From assembly GCA_019418545.1 (NCBI GenBank), contig DYBQ01000025.1:2945-25558 (forward strand): DNA of 22,614 nt. Direction: 5' to 3'. Below are positions 14,442 through 20,410 of this stretch, piece by piece; the stretch's first letter is position 1, and every line of letters starts with the position of its first letter. The DNA is from Clostridiales bacterium (GTDB lineage: Bacteria; Bacillota; Clostridia; Oscillospirales; Acutalibacteraceae). Position numbers and translations under genes: made by a program. Below the pieces are notes generated by a model, which searched no databases, was not told the origin of the DNA, and saw nothing but the letters and a program-made list of their open reading frames with translations.

Positions 14442-15912
14442 CTTGCGCCTCCTCCGTCGTCTGCTCATTCTCTGCCTCCTGCTGCTCAAGCCACTTAATT
14501 GCTTCGGCCGGCTTTACAACACGACCATCAGGAAGTTCGATACACCTATTATTGTACCCATCATCACTATTCCACATGGTGTTCATAAAAGTACCCATCA
14601 CCGTGCTGTCTCCCCAGTTCAGACTCTTGCACGAGGCAACGCACTGTTCAAGAGCACCAATGTAATCGCGATTCATCAGGAGCTGGTTGATTGTTCTCTC
14701 ATAATTACCAATACAATTCCACCGGTCAATATGAGGGTTCGGCATACAATCAGAGAACTCATACGAAAAATTGTGGCGTCCCTGTGTACCCACATTACCG
14801 TTCAGATTGAAACGATATGCTGCGCACACTTTGATTCGCAGCCTCGGCTCCTCCGAAACAAAAAGCTCCCACATGAGCTTCTTCATCTTCTCTGCAGAAG
14901 CACCATGACGGCCATTATACACAAAGCTGCGCTCGTTGTTGATGTACTGCTCCGCCATCTCTCTATCGAAATATGTAAGATAATCCTTGACGCAGAAATA
15001 CATATCCGTGTCTGTGACTTCCTCAAGGGCAAGGCGGTTATTGCACAGGAAGTATTCCATAATCTCGGAGTCCTCCCCGCCTTCTTCGATTTTGCGCTCA
15101 AGCCCCATAAGCTTGATGCACAGCTCGTTTCTCTGACCAAAGAGCCTTCCAATTTCATTGTTAAACTGGTTGATTTTATCGTCTGTTGCCGCAATCGAAT
15201 TGCGCACCTTATCCCGTTCAATCTTTTCATATCTGGTTTCAAACCCGCTAAGCAACTGCCGAATGCGAGCGGTTCTGAAATCATATTGTTCTGCAATCTT
15301 TGAAAGACAGTCCTGATATTTGTCCGGAGAGCTTTCACGCAGAGAATAGATGAGCTGCATTTCGATGTCGGACACACCATCTTCCGGGTTAAAGTACCAC
15401 GGAAGGAACGCAAGGATAGACACCTGCAAATAATGCAGCTTTTTATTGTCGAGATTATCGACGAAGAGAATCACGTTCTTGCGTTCTGGATTGATATAAC
15501 AATCCACATTAAAAGACTTGCGGTAAAACGCCTTTACCTTATCAAGCTGGTGATAACCGGGATAGCAGGCGGGCAACTTCTCAATCACCCGCATATTCGC
15601 CAAATTGCTTTCCTGGTCAGCAGTAAAACTGTGAATCACAACCTGGTTGGACGCATCCCCCAAATCATATGCGTTGCAAATCGCTCTTGCTGCTGCATCA
15701 ACAGACGCATTGGATATTTGAGATGAGCTATAACTGCTCCTTCCGAACCGAAGATGAATGCTTTCCCCGTCTTTCATGCGAGGTGCAACCAATGCACGAA
15801 GCGTCGCAAGAAAAGAATTGTCATTGCCAAATCGCTCACCATCGATGTTACGGAAATAATTATTGGCAGCATCCGTTGTCAGCGGGGTTGACGCAATGCT
15901 TGTTTTGAACAT
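14434..15912 (-). CDS. Large protein with candidate E2-like C-terminal domain, 492 aa
   Basis: Starts at ATG 15912 after GTGAGGTG. I recognise no full-length family. Residues 1-220 look globular; about 225-280 is charged coiled coil (KINQFNNEIGRLFGQRNEL). The C-terminal part about 340-450 fits the order of an E2 (UBC) fold: helix, strands around RLRIKVCAAYRF and HNFSYEF, then PNPHIDRWNCIG at 391-402, resembling the E2 HPN...C segment with Cys400 as candidate thioester cysteine, followed by helices (ERTINQLLMNRDYIGALEQ). The sequence is my only evidence; a structure prediction is needed. Sandwiched between Ubl/tRNA-Leu and JAB/E1 genes, an E2-like role is the natural reading. The tail (EQQEAENEQTTEEAQ) is acidic. 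Confidence 0.7.
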   Translation of the reverse strand: MFKTSIASTPLTTDAANNYFRNIDGERFGNDNSFLATLRALVAPRMKDGESIHLRFGRSSYSSSQISNASVDAAARAICNAYDLGDASNQVVIHSFTADQESNLANMRVIEKLPACYPGYHQLDKVKAFYRKSFNVDCYINPERKNVILFVDNLDNKKLHYLQVSILAFLPWYFNPEDGVSDIEMQLIYSLRESSPDKYQDCLSKIAEQYDFRTARIRQLLSGFETRYEKIERDKVRNSIAATDDKINQFNNEIGRLFGQRNELCIKLMGLERKIEEGGEDSEIMEYFLCNNRLALEEVTDTDMYFCVKDYLTYFDREMAEQYINNERSFVYNGRHGASAEKMKKLMWELFVSEEPRLRIKVCAAYRFNLNGNVGTQGRHNFSYEFSDCMPNPHIDRWNCIGNYERTINQLLMNRDYIGALEQCVASCKSLNWGDSTVMGTFMNTMWNSDDGYNNRCIELPDGRVVKPAEAIKWLEQQEAENEQTTEEAQDE

Positions 15913-15937
15913 AGAAACACCTCACTTTATATTCTCA

Positions 15938-16023
15938 TGGTGGGGGAGACCGGGGTCGAACCGGCACGGGGATTACCCAGCGGATTTTAAGTCCGCTACG
16001 TCTGCCTATTCCGTCACTCCCCC
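15938..16023 (-). tRNA. tRNA-Leu (TAA)
   Basis: Acceptor GGGGGAG/CTCCCCC, stem AGCGGA/TCCGCT with loop CTTAAAA giving TAA, long variable arm GGGTAATCCCCGT, T loop TTCGACC, discriminator A, encoded CCA. Lies between the Ubl terminator and the E2-like gene, with its 3' end 25 bases before that gene's ATG. Confidence 0.95.
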
Positions 16024-16025
16024 AT

Positions 16026-16048
16026 AAAAAAGCCGCCCGAAGGCGGCT
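16026..16048 (-). terminator. Rho-independent terminator after the Ubl gene
   Basis: AGCCGCC-TTCG-GGCGGCT followed by TTTTTT on the minus strand: a classic intrinsic terminator, 18 bases after the Ubl stop and just before tRNA-Leu. Downstream expression would then need read-through or a local promoter. Confidence 0.9.
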
Positions 16049-16065
16049 CCATTTGGGTATGTAAC

Positions 16066-16293
16066 TTAGGCGTTATCAGCCTTGACCACGTTCAGCAGGA
16101 AACACTTCTCGGTGATACCGAAACTGGCGAACGTCTTATCGAGGTCGCCGGGATTCAGGGAAGAACCATCGAGGTGCATCACACCACGGGTATAATCCAC
16201 ACCGTTGGCCTCAAGGCAGGCACGCAGGGTGGTATTCTCGTCGATGATAACGGACTCGCGCTTGACATTGTTGCCGACAGTAACCTTAATCAT
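16066..16293 (-). CDS. Small ubiquitin-like (beta-grasp) protein, 75 aa
   Basis: Begins MIKVTVGNNVKRESVIIDEN; ATG 16293 has AAAGGAG eight bases upstream (a TTG two codons earlier is possible). The layout matches a beta-grasp: strand (IKVTVGN), strand (RESVIID), helix (TTLRACLEANGV), short strand and LDGSSLNPGDLDKTFASFGI, then strand (KCFLLNVVK), which is the ubiquitin-like order. It ends VVKADNA and lacks a C-terminal diglycine, as PRTRC-type protein C also does. Proximity to E1-, JAB- and E2-like genes makes it the likely modifier; conjugation through a non-Gly C-terminus would need processing or non-covalent action. A terminator closes its transcript. Confidence 0.78.
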   Translation of the reverse strand: MIKVTVGNNVKRESVIIDENTTLRACLEANGVDYTRGVMHLDGSSLNPGDLDKTFASFGITEKCFLLNVVKADNA

Positions 16294-16340
16294 AATCAAT
16301 TCTCCTTTAATTCATTAAATTGGGTGTTGGATTTTTGAAG

Positions 16341-16365
16341 AACAAAGGGGCGGCAAAGCCACCCC
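16341..16365 (-). terminator. Intrinsic terminator after the 133-aa gene
   Basis: GGGGTGGC-TTT-GCCGCCCC (one G-T pair) followed by TTTGTTCTT on the minus strand, eight bases past the stop at 16373. It separates the 133-aa gene from the Ubl gene. Confidence 0.8.
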
Positions 16366-16372
16366 CAGTTTC

Positions 16373-16774
16373 TTACTGAGCGACAGTGATGTTGCTCATA
16401 ACCTCGGCCTTCTCAGCCGCAATCTCCTCAAGGACAGCGGGCAGTTTCTCCTCAAGCTTGTTCAGGTTGATGATGGCGGTACCGATGCGGTCGGCAACCC
16501 ACTCCTTGATGTCGCCATCGGTAGCACAACCGGCGACCATAGTGATGGTGGCGTACTTGTCATCGTCGTGAGACTCACGACCGAAAGATGCACCGACCTG
16601 ATTGATGTTGCCGCAACCCTCAGTAGTTCCGATAGCAAAGATAGGCTCCTTGCCATCCTCACCACCCATCAGGGTCAGGGCATTGGGACGATACTTCTCA
16701 ATGGTCTTAATGTCCTCCAGCTTCATAGCGGAAGTAACGACGATTGCGTCCCCTGCGATTACGATTTTTGCCAT
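16373..16774 (-). CDS. Conserved companion of the Ubl cluster, 133 aa
   Basis: Starts MAKIVIAGDAIVVTSAMK. The segments KLEDIKTIEKYRP and PIFAIGTTEGCGNINQVGASFG, and the tail KLEEKLPAVLEEIAAEKAEVM, are a pattern I have seen in Clostridia mobile elements beside ThiF-type genes, but no function is known to me. The N-terminus is beta-rich and the C-terminus helical; there is no membrane segment or catalytic motif. Like the Ubl gene it uses GC-rich third positions (ctc, ggc, gac) unlike its AT-richer neighbours, which suggests high expression. It lies upstream of the Ubl with its own terminator, so it may be a separately tuned abundant component. Confidence 0.75.
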   Translation of the reverse strand: MAKIVIAGDAIVVTSAMKLEDIKTIEKYRPNALTLMGGEDGKEPIFAIGTTEGCGNINQVGASFGRESHDDDKYATITMVAGCATDGDIKEWVADRIGTAIINLNKLEEKLPAVLEEIAAEKAEVMSNITVAQ

Positions 16775-16814
16775 AGTTATGTACTCCTTTATATTTAGTG
16801 TACCCTTTCGGGCC

Positions 16815-16889
16815 TGGTGATGCCGGCGGGAGTCGAACCCGCGTTACCGCCGTGAAAAGGCGGGGTCTTAACCCCTTGACTACGGCACC
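16815..16889 (-). tRNA. tRNA-Glu (TTC)
   Basis: Acceptor GGTGCCG/CGGCATC, stem CCGCC/GGCGG with loop TTTTCAC giving TTC, T loop TTCGACT, discriminator A, encoded CCA. Lies between the DGR-target terminator and the 133-aa gene. Confidence 0.95.
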
Positions 16890-16906
16890 ATATTAAAAGG
16901 CATGAG

Positions 16907-16932
16907 AAAACCCGTTAAGGAAACTTAACGGG
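16907..16932 (-). terminator. Intrinsic terminator after the DUF6273 gene
   Basis: CCCGTTAAG-TTTC-CTTAACGGG followed by TTTTCTC on the minus strand; flanking CATGAG/CTCATG can extend the structure. It precedes tRNA-Glu by about 17 bases. Confidence 0.85.
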
Positions 16933-16963
16933 CTAACTCATGAATTCAACTTTGTTTTCTCCC

Positions 16964-16981
16964 GCACCACTTTCGTGGTGC
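16964..16981 (-). other. GAAA-tetraloop hairpin downstream of candidate variable repeat
   Basis: GCACCAC-GAAA-GTGGTGC, a perfect 7-bp stem, 21 bases past the stop of the DUF6273 gene. A stem-loop of about 8 bp with a GAAA-type tetraloop just downstream of the variable repeat is a known target-recognition element of diversity-generating retroelements such as that of Bordetella phage BPP-1. It is not followed by a T tract. Confidence 0.7.
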
Positions 16982-17002
16982 TTGTTCTTTGTGGGTCAGA
17001 GA

Positions 17003-17662
17003 TTAGATACAGAAAGCCGGGGCGAGCCCATAGGAATTCCCCGCGTAGTAGTTGGTCGCGCCGCCGGTCGTGTTCACAAAGCAGAAGGAGTAGCTGTTGC
17101 CGTAAATAGGGGAACGCAACAGCGTATATTCATCACTGCCATTTCTTTTCTTACCCCAAGGCACATCTTCCTGACGGTAATATTCGTACCAGTGCCCCTC
17201 TCCAGGCGCTGAAAAGATATTCCGTCCATAGAGCTCCTTTTCGGACTTTATCCAAAACTTGTCCTCTGTTTCAATGATAGTGTTGGAACCATCATAAGTG
17301 TTGGCAGTCTGCTTGATAACTGGAACCGCAAGCTCAACGATTTCATCCGGAAGTAATCTATATACTTCGCCAGCCGGGTCGTTCATCAGATAACGGAGAT
17401 ATGTTTTCTCCCACGAACCTTCATTGGTATCATCTTGATTCCACGGGTATCGTTTCGGCATGCAGTCCACCATTTCCCATGTCATAGGGACAACGATACC
17501 GCCTCTTGTCCTATCATGATTGAATCCAATAATTCGAAACTGGACATTGGTGCCATCTTTTAGACACGCATTTTTATAGTCACCGACTTTGAACATGGCC
17601 GGCGCCATACTCCCACATCCCTTGAGCGACTGCCAAGGATAACTGTCCAAACACGCTGGCAT
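17003..17662 (-). CDS. DUF6273-type protein, probable target of a diversity-generating retroelement
   Basis: 219 aa from ATG 17662 (AAGGAGG upstream). DUF6273 is a C-type-lectin-like domain; residues 25 onward cover it (FKVGDYKNACLKDGT, VVPMTWEMVDC), and it ends with YTLLRSPIYGNSYSFCFVNT, then GLAPAFCI at the very C-terminus. This terminal LRSP...G(V/L)APAFCI arrangement is the hallmark of DUF6273 proteins diversified by DGRs, in which the last about 35 codons form the variable repeat. No signal peptide or membrane anchor is visible, so it could be a virion tip or intracellular binding protein. The RT in this window is not of the DGR class, so the mutagenising RT and template repeat must lie elsewhere. 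Confidence 0.85.
   Translation of the reverse strand: MPACLDSYPWQSLKGCGSMAPAMFKVGDYKNACLKDGTNVQFRIIGFNHDRTRGGIVVPMTWEMVDCMPKRYPWNQDDTNEGSWEKTYLRYLMNDPAGEVYRLLPDEIVELAVPVIKQTANTYDGSNTIIETEDKFWIKSEKELYGRNIFSAPGEGHWYEYYRQEDVPWGKKRNGSDEYTLLRSPIYGNSYSFCFVNTTGGATNYYAGNSYGLAPAFCI
17006..17116 (-). other. Candidate variable repeat (VR)
   Basis: The terminal coding stretch is dominated by NNC codons (GGC, AAC, AGC, TAC, TCC, TTC, TGC, ACC), as expected when AAC codons of a template repeat are mutated at both adenines. It ends in the invariant GLAPAFCI segment and is followed by the GAAA hairpin. No matching adenine-rich template was found in the window. Confidence 0.6.
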
Positions 17663-17689
17663 ATTCGCAAGCCTCCTTCTATTCAAATA

Positions 17690-17782
17690 TGGCGGCGAGG
17701 GTGGGATTCGAACCCACGGTGCGCTCCTCGCGCACGGCGGTTTTCAAGACCGCTGCCATAAACCAGACTCGGCCACCTCGCC
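17690..17782 (-). tRNA. tRNA-Ser (TGA)
   Basis: Acceptor GGCGAGG/CCTCGCC, stem GCGGT/ACCGC with loop CTTGAAA giving TGA, long variable arm GTGCGCGAGGAGCGCAC, T loop TTCGAAT, discriminator G, encoded CCA. Confidence 0.95.
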
Positions 17783-17796
17783 AGATATGATGGGGA

Positions 17797-18423
17797 CTAT
17801 TGAACTTCCCCATCAGTATCGTCACACTCGTACAACCCATCCATATCATACGGATACTCTGTATATACTTCCTCTCCGGTTTCATCATCCGTGATAAACA
17901 TTGGCCGATATACTGGGAGCCTTTGCTCAAAACCAAGATACTCAAGGAAGTAGTCCAGAATCTCATCTATTATACCGGGGCCGTAGTAAGACTCGATATC
18001 CACACCGTCTTCCAAATCCATGAGTACAACCTGGAGAAAGTCACACAGAGCGAGGCGAAGTTCATCCTCTCGCTCATACACAATATCCTCCATGTCATGT
18101 TTTGTGGAGTTCTCATCTTCATCTTCTATGGGAAATGGATAAGACTTCTCGGAGTTAACCTGAACCGGGAAAAGGTACTGCGCATAACACTTCTTTGCTG
18201 TCTGCTCACAATCCTTTGGATTGATTGCACCCTCTTCGTATTCAGGTGGCAGGTCACCCTTGCATACAAAGAACGTCGGGTATCCATAATCCTCTGTGAG
18301 ATAGATTGCATATTCCGTATCGGTATTCTCGGCAATGGCTACCATCTCCTCGGTTAAGCGGTCTTTATTTTTTTGGAAGAAAGACCAAACTTCGTTTGCT
18401 GGGATATGAACATCTACTCCCAT
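17797..18423 (-). CDS. Acidic hypothetical protein, 208 aa
   Basis: Not recognised. Starts MGVDVHIPANEVWSFF with AAGGGGG upstream. The middle (DEYAIYLTEDYGYPTFF-like region, about 35-55) and the C-terminal half (DIESYYGPGIIDEILDYFLEYLG) look like a soluble alpha/beta fold, rich in Asp and Glu, ending in an acidic tail (YECDDTDGEVQ). No membrane segment or catalytic motif. It ends 14 bases before tRNA-Ser(TGA) and probably shares its transcript. Confidence 0.75.
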   Translation of the reverse strand: MGVDVHIPANEVWSFFQKNKDRLTEEMVAIAENTDTEYAIYLTEDYGYPTFFVCKGDLPPEYEEGAINPKDCEQTAKKCYAQYLFPVQVNSEKSYPFPIEDEDENSTKHDMEDIVYEREDELRLALCDFLQVVLMDLEDGVDIESYYGPGIIDEILDYFLEYLGFEQRLPVYRPMFITDDETGEEVYTEYPYDMDGLYECDDTDGEVQ

Positions 18424-18445
18424 GTGAATACCCCCTTCGTATGTT

Positions 18446-18784
18446 TTAGAACCCTAAGAACTTGCTCATTTCATTATCATCTGCTGGCTCAAAGTCAGAT
18501 GTCACGCCATAAAACGTACATTTTGTGTAACTTCTCCAAGGTGCCTCTTCTGTACTATACTTAGGCCCGTAATAAATTCTACTTCCCTTTGCATAAAAGC
18601 AAAAATCTTCTCCGTGTTCAACCCAGTCAACATCCTCGTCAATTGGGCTTACTCCATTGCCAAACCTGAACCCATGCTCATCAAGAACCCTTGCCATTTC
18701 CATATACGCTTCTACTGTTGGGCAATTGATTACCACGCCATTTTCATTGGCCAACATTTCTATTTCAAAAGGTTTTTCCCACAC
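18446..18784 (-). CDS. Hypothetical protein, 112 aa
   Basis: Not recognised. GTG 18784 is preceded by AGGTGA five bases away. Small soluble protein starting MWEKPFEIEMLANENG, with many aromatic residues in the second half (DFCFYAKGSRIYYGPKY) and an acidic C-terminus. 14 bases separate it from the upstream 83-aa gene, in the same operon. Confidence 0.7.
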   Translation of the reverse strand: MWEKPFEIEMLANENGVVINCPTVEAYMEMARVLDEHGFRFGNGVSPIDEDVDWVEHGEDFCFYAKGSRIYYGPKYSTEEAPWRSYTKCTFYGVTSDFEPADDNEMSKFLGF

Positions 18785-18798
18785 TCAAGTCACCTGCC

Positions 18799-19050
18799 TT
18801 ATACCGTACCTGAGAATTCATAACGAATCACCTTAGTATTTAAGGTATGCCGTTCCAGAATCTCAATCAGTTTATCCTCAACGCCATCAAGGAGGTCACT
18901 GTATGTACTTCCATAAAGACTGGCGTCATTATCAGGTTCCCGCTCGTCATCTTCCGGACTGGGAACTTTGATATTATATTGTGTGAGAATGTTCTCAAAC
19001 ATCTCAACGATGAGCATAGCTTCGTCGTGAGTATAAATCTTATTTTCCAA
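18799..19050 (-). CDS. Conserved small phage protein, 83 aa
   Basis: Reads (M)ENKIYTHDEAMLIVEMFENIL, then VPSPEDDEREPDNDA and LYGSTYSDLLDGVEDKLIEIL, a pattern I recognise from many Clostridia phage and mobile-element hypotheticals with no known function. The TTG at 19050 is chosen because GAGGTGATTGG lies just upstream and the family begins at this point; ATG codons further upstream overlap the tiny membrane protein gene. Mostly helical, acidic, cytoplasmic. Confidence 0.75.
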   Translation of the reverse strand: MENKIYTHDEAMLIVEMFENILTQYNIKVPSPEDDEREPDNDASLYGSTYSDLLDGVEDKLIEILERHTLNTKVIRYEFSGTV

Positions 19051-19060
19051 ACCAATCACC

Positions 19061-19159
19061 TCACAGGTCATGTTCAACATCCGTAGTAACTGCCCACACA
19101 ATTCCTGTTACGCCTACTGCAATTACTCCAGCCAGACCAATATTATACAACTGTTGCAT
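19061..19159 (-). CDS. Possible single-helix membrane microprotein, 32 aa
   Basis: ATG 19159 opens a 32-codon frame reading MQQLYNIGLAGVIAVGVTGI then VWAVTTDVEHDL: one hydrophobic helix with a short acidic tail. It overlaps the end of the upstream gene and its TGA lies next to the GAGGTGA ribosome binding site of the 83-aa gene, which fits translational coupling. It has no good ribosome binding site of its own, so it remains tentative. Confidence 0.45.
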   Translation of the reverse strand: MQQLYNIGLAGVIAVGVTGIVWAVTTDVEHDL

Positions 19160-19445
19160 TGAATACAAGTTTACTGCGCTGTATAAGGGACTTAAACGCA
19201 TTTTCGTCAAATTCATATTGGACATCATCGCCTTCTAATTCAACATCACTGAACAGAACGTTCCATCCGTATCCCCACTCAGAAGCGTGACCGTCACAAT
19301 CGTGACCATCTACGTAGTTATCCCACTCTACGAAAACTATATTGCCTTCGCAATAGACAACTGTCCCCGTACTTCCGCAGACAATATGGCCATTATTCTC
19401 AGGCTTATCTACAAGGCAACGAACTCTATCTCCAATTTGATACAT
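19143..19445 (-). CDS. Small SH3-like protein, 100 aa
   Basis: Starts MYQIGDRVRCLVDKPENN with GGAGGTG upstream. The N-terminal part (GDRVRCLV, GSTGTVVYCEGNIVFVEWDN) is a typical SH3-like/KOW-type small barrel, followed by HDCDGHASEWGYGWNVLFSDVEL and an acidic C-terminus. Such barrels are common in small phage proteins and may bind nucleic acid or protein; the function is unknown. Comparable in general type to the protein at 2634-2939. Confidence 0.75.
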   Translation of the reverse strand: MYQIGDRVRCLVDKPENNGHIVCGSTGTVVYCEGNIVFVEWDNYVDGHDCDGHASEWGYGWNVLFSDVELEGDDVQYEFDENAFKSLIQRSKLVFNATVV

Positions 19446-19469
19446 GGCACACCTCCATGTTAATATTCA

Positions 19470-19690
19470 CGGGGTTGCTGGTTCACCAACCTCCACCAGC
19501 AGGATGCACACTATAAAAGTTCCCACCTTCTATGGGAACCAAACCCCGCGCCAAGCAGCATTTCTTGGCTAACCCATCCACTTTCGGTTTAGTGGTAACC
19601 GTTAATCGCTGAAGGGCTATCAGCTATCCCGCACCTCTCCCCGGATAGTGGGGTGGTTACGGAATTCCCACCACGGCAATACCGTGGGGC
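19470..19690. ncRNA. Densely structured gene-free stretch with a three-way junction
   Basis: Outer stem CGGGGTT/AACCCCG (19470-19476 with 19542-19548) encloses two hairpins, GCTGG/CCAGC (19477-19500) and perfect 7-bp GTTCCCA/TGGGAAC (19519-19539). Then follow GCCAAG/CTTGGC (19550-19569), CCACT/AGTGG, CTATCC/GGATAG and CCACGG/CCGTGG, up to the 3' end of tRNA-Ala. No coding frame or cloverleaf is visible. The strand cannot be fixed from pairing alone; the minus strand is likely because all genes run that way. Confidence 0.5.
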
Positions 19691-19766
19691 TGGTGGAGAT
19701 AATGGGGTTCGAACCCACGACCTATGGCTTGCAAAGCCATCGCTCTCCCAACTGAGCTATATCCCC
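19691..19766 (-). tRNA. tRNA-Ala (TGC)
   Basis: Acceptor GGGGATA/TATCTCC, D arm GCTCAGTTGGGAGAGC, stem ATGGC/GCCAT with loop TTTGCAA giving TGC, T loop TTCGAAC, discriminator A, encoded CCA. Confidence 0.95.
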
Positions 19767-19807
19767 GTAAAAATACAGCATAAAACTCCAGGTCAACTCC
19801 GCTGCAT

Positions 19808-19886
19808 GGCATTCCCCACACTCATACTTCCATGTCTCGGATAACACGAATACGCTTCAGGTTCCGATGCCTGAAGCACGAATGCC
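19808..19886. other. Long-range stem with inner perfect hairpin
   Basis: GGCATTC/GAATGCC (19808-19814 with 19880-19886), enclosing a perfect 8-bp hairpin GCTTCAGG/CCTGAAGC with an 8-base loop (19854-19877). Fills most of the gap between tRNA-Ala and the following tRNA-like element; may be a further small RNA. Confidence 0.5.
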
Positions 19887-19894
19887 GTTCCCAC

Positions 19895-19984
19895 TGGTGG
19901 AGATGGTTGGATTTGAACCAACGATGAGGCAGGATACTCCGATTGAGCATAGCCCACCTGCGTTACCAACTTCGCCACATCTCC
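19895..19984 (-). ncRNA. tRNA-like element with extended hairpin in place of the anticodon arm
   Basis: Acceptor GGAGATG/CATCTCC, discriminator A, encoded CCA and T arm GTTGG-TTCAAAT-CCAAC are intact, and the D arm GCGAAGTTGGTAACGC is like that of tRNA-His or Met. The middle cannot form a standard anticodon arm: GCAGG/CCTGC closes a 23-base interval holding ATGCTC/GAGTAT with loop AATCG. Either a tRNA with an unusual insertion, or a CCA-ended tRNA mimic. No anticodon can be assigned. Confidence 0.6.
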
Positions 19985-20148
19985 ATATCAGGGCAGCCTA
20001 TTGGCCACCCCTCTATATAAATCAAACTCGCTACCGCCCAGCCAAGTGGCACCCCCAGCGGTCACATACTCACCCGACAAACCATGACTCTTGGATTTTG
20101 TAAAGCCTTACTCGTTATGATTTTAGCTTTGCTCTTTCATCAAAGAAG

Positions 20149-20194
20149 AACTTTGAGTGTTGAGCCTTTAGCCTTAAAACTTTGAGCGTTGAGC
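20149..20194. repeat. Two-copy 17-base direct repeat
   Basis: AACTTTGAGYGTTGAGC at 20149-20165 and 20178-20194, one mismatch, 29 bases apart. The spacing is not a multiple of three, so it is not a coding repeat; a protein-binding site is possible. Confidence 0.6.
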
Positions 20195-20250
20195 GTTACA
20201 GTCAAAATTGATTTCATAATCTGCCCCGCCCATATATTACGGCGGGAAGT

Positions 20251-20282
20251 ATTATAAAAACCTCTGTAATTCCCAATTACAA
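20251..20282 (-). promoter_or_regulatory. Weak promoter candidate with overlapping palindrome
   Basis: Minus-strand TATAAT at 20256-20251; the best -35-like TTGTAA (20282-20277) is 20 bases away, longer than ideal. The palindrome GTAATTCCCAATTAC lies in the spacer and could be an operator. Tentative. Confidence 0.3.
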
Positions 20283-20410
20283 AGTTTTCTTCATAAGATA
20301 GCTTATCAGGCTATTGCATCATTCTTTTTGTCTTTACTTATCTGTACGATGCTAAACAGAGAAGGAGCATGATTCAGGGTTTTCGGACGGCAGCGAGATT
20401 GAACGCATGT

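Larger units (their letters stand above)
19985..20410. other. Gene-free control region (426 bases)
   Basis: No supported gene. Contents: near 20149-20194 a 17-base direct repeat; at 20225-20246 a hairpin CCCGCC/GGCGGG; a palindrome GTAATT-ccc-AATTAC at 20265-20279 next to a TATAAT-like box; and a 25-codon minus-strand frame (20140-20217) that could be a leader peptide but has no convincing ribosome binding site. As it separates the HU/213-aa genes from tRNA-bearing transcripts, it is the best place in the window for a promoter. Confidence 0.5.

Noticed and set aside
13566..14489. Upstream start of the JAB gene with an arginine-rich N-terminus
   Set aside because: It lies within the end of the previous gene; GGAGGAGG before ATG 14441 fits better.
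14098..15303. 401-codon plus-strand frame opposite the JAB and E2-like genes
   Set aside because: Antisense shadow of two well-supported minus-strand genes; composition is atypical and there is no ribosome binding site.
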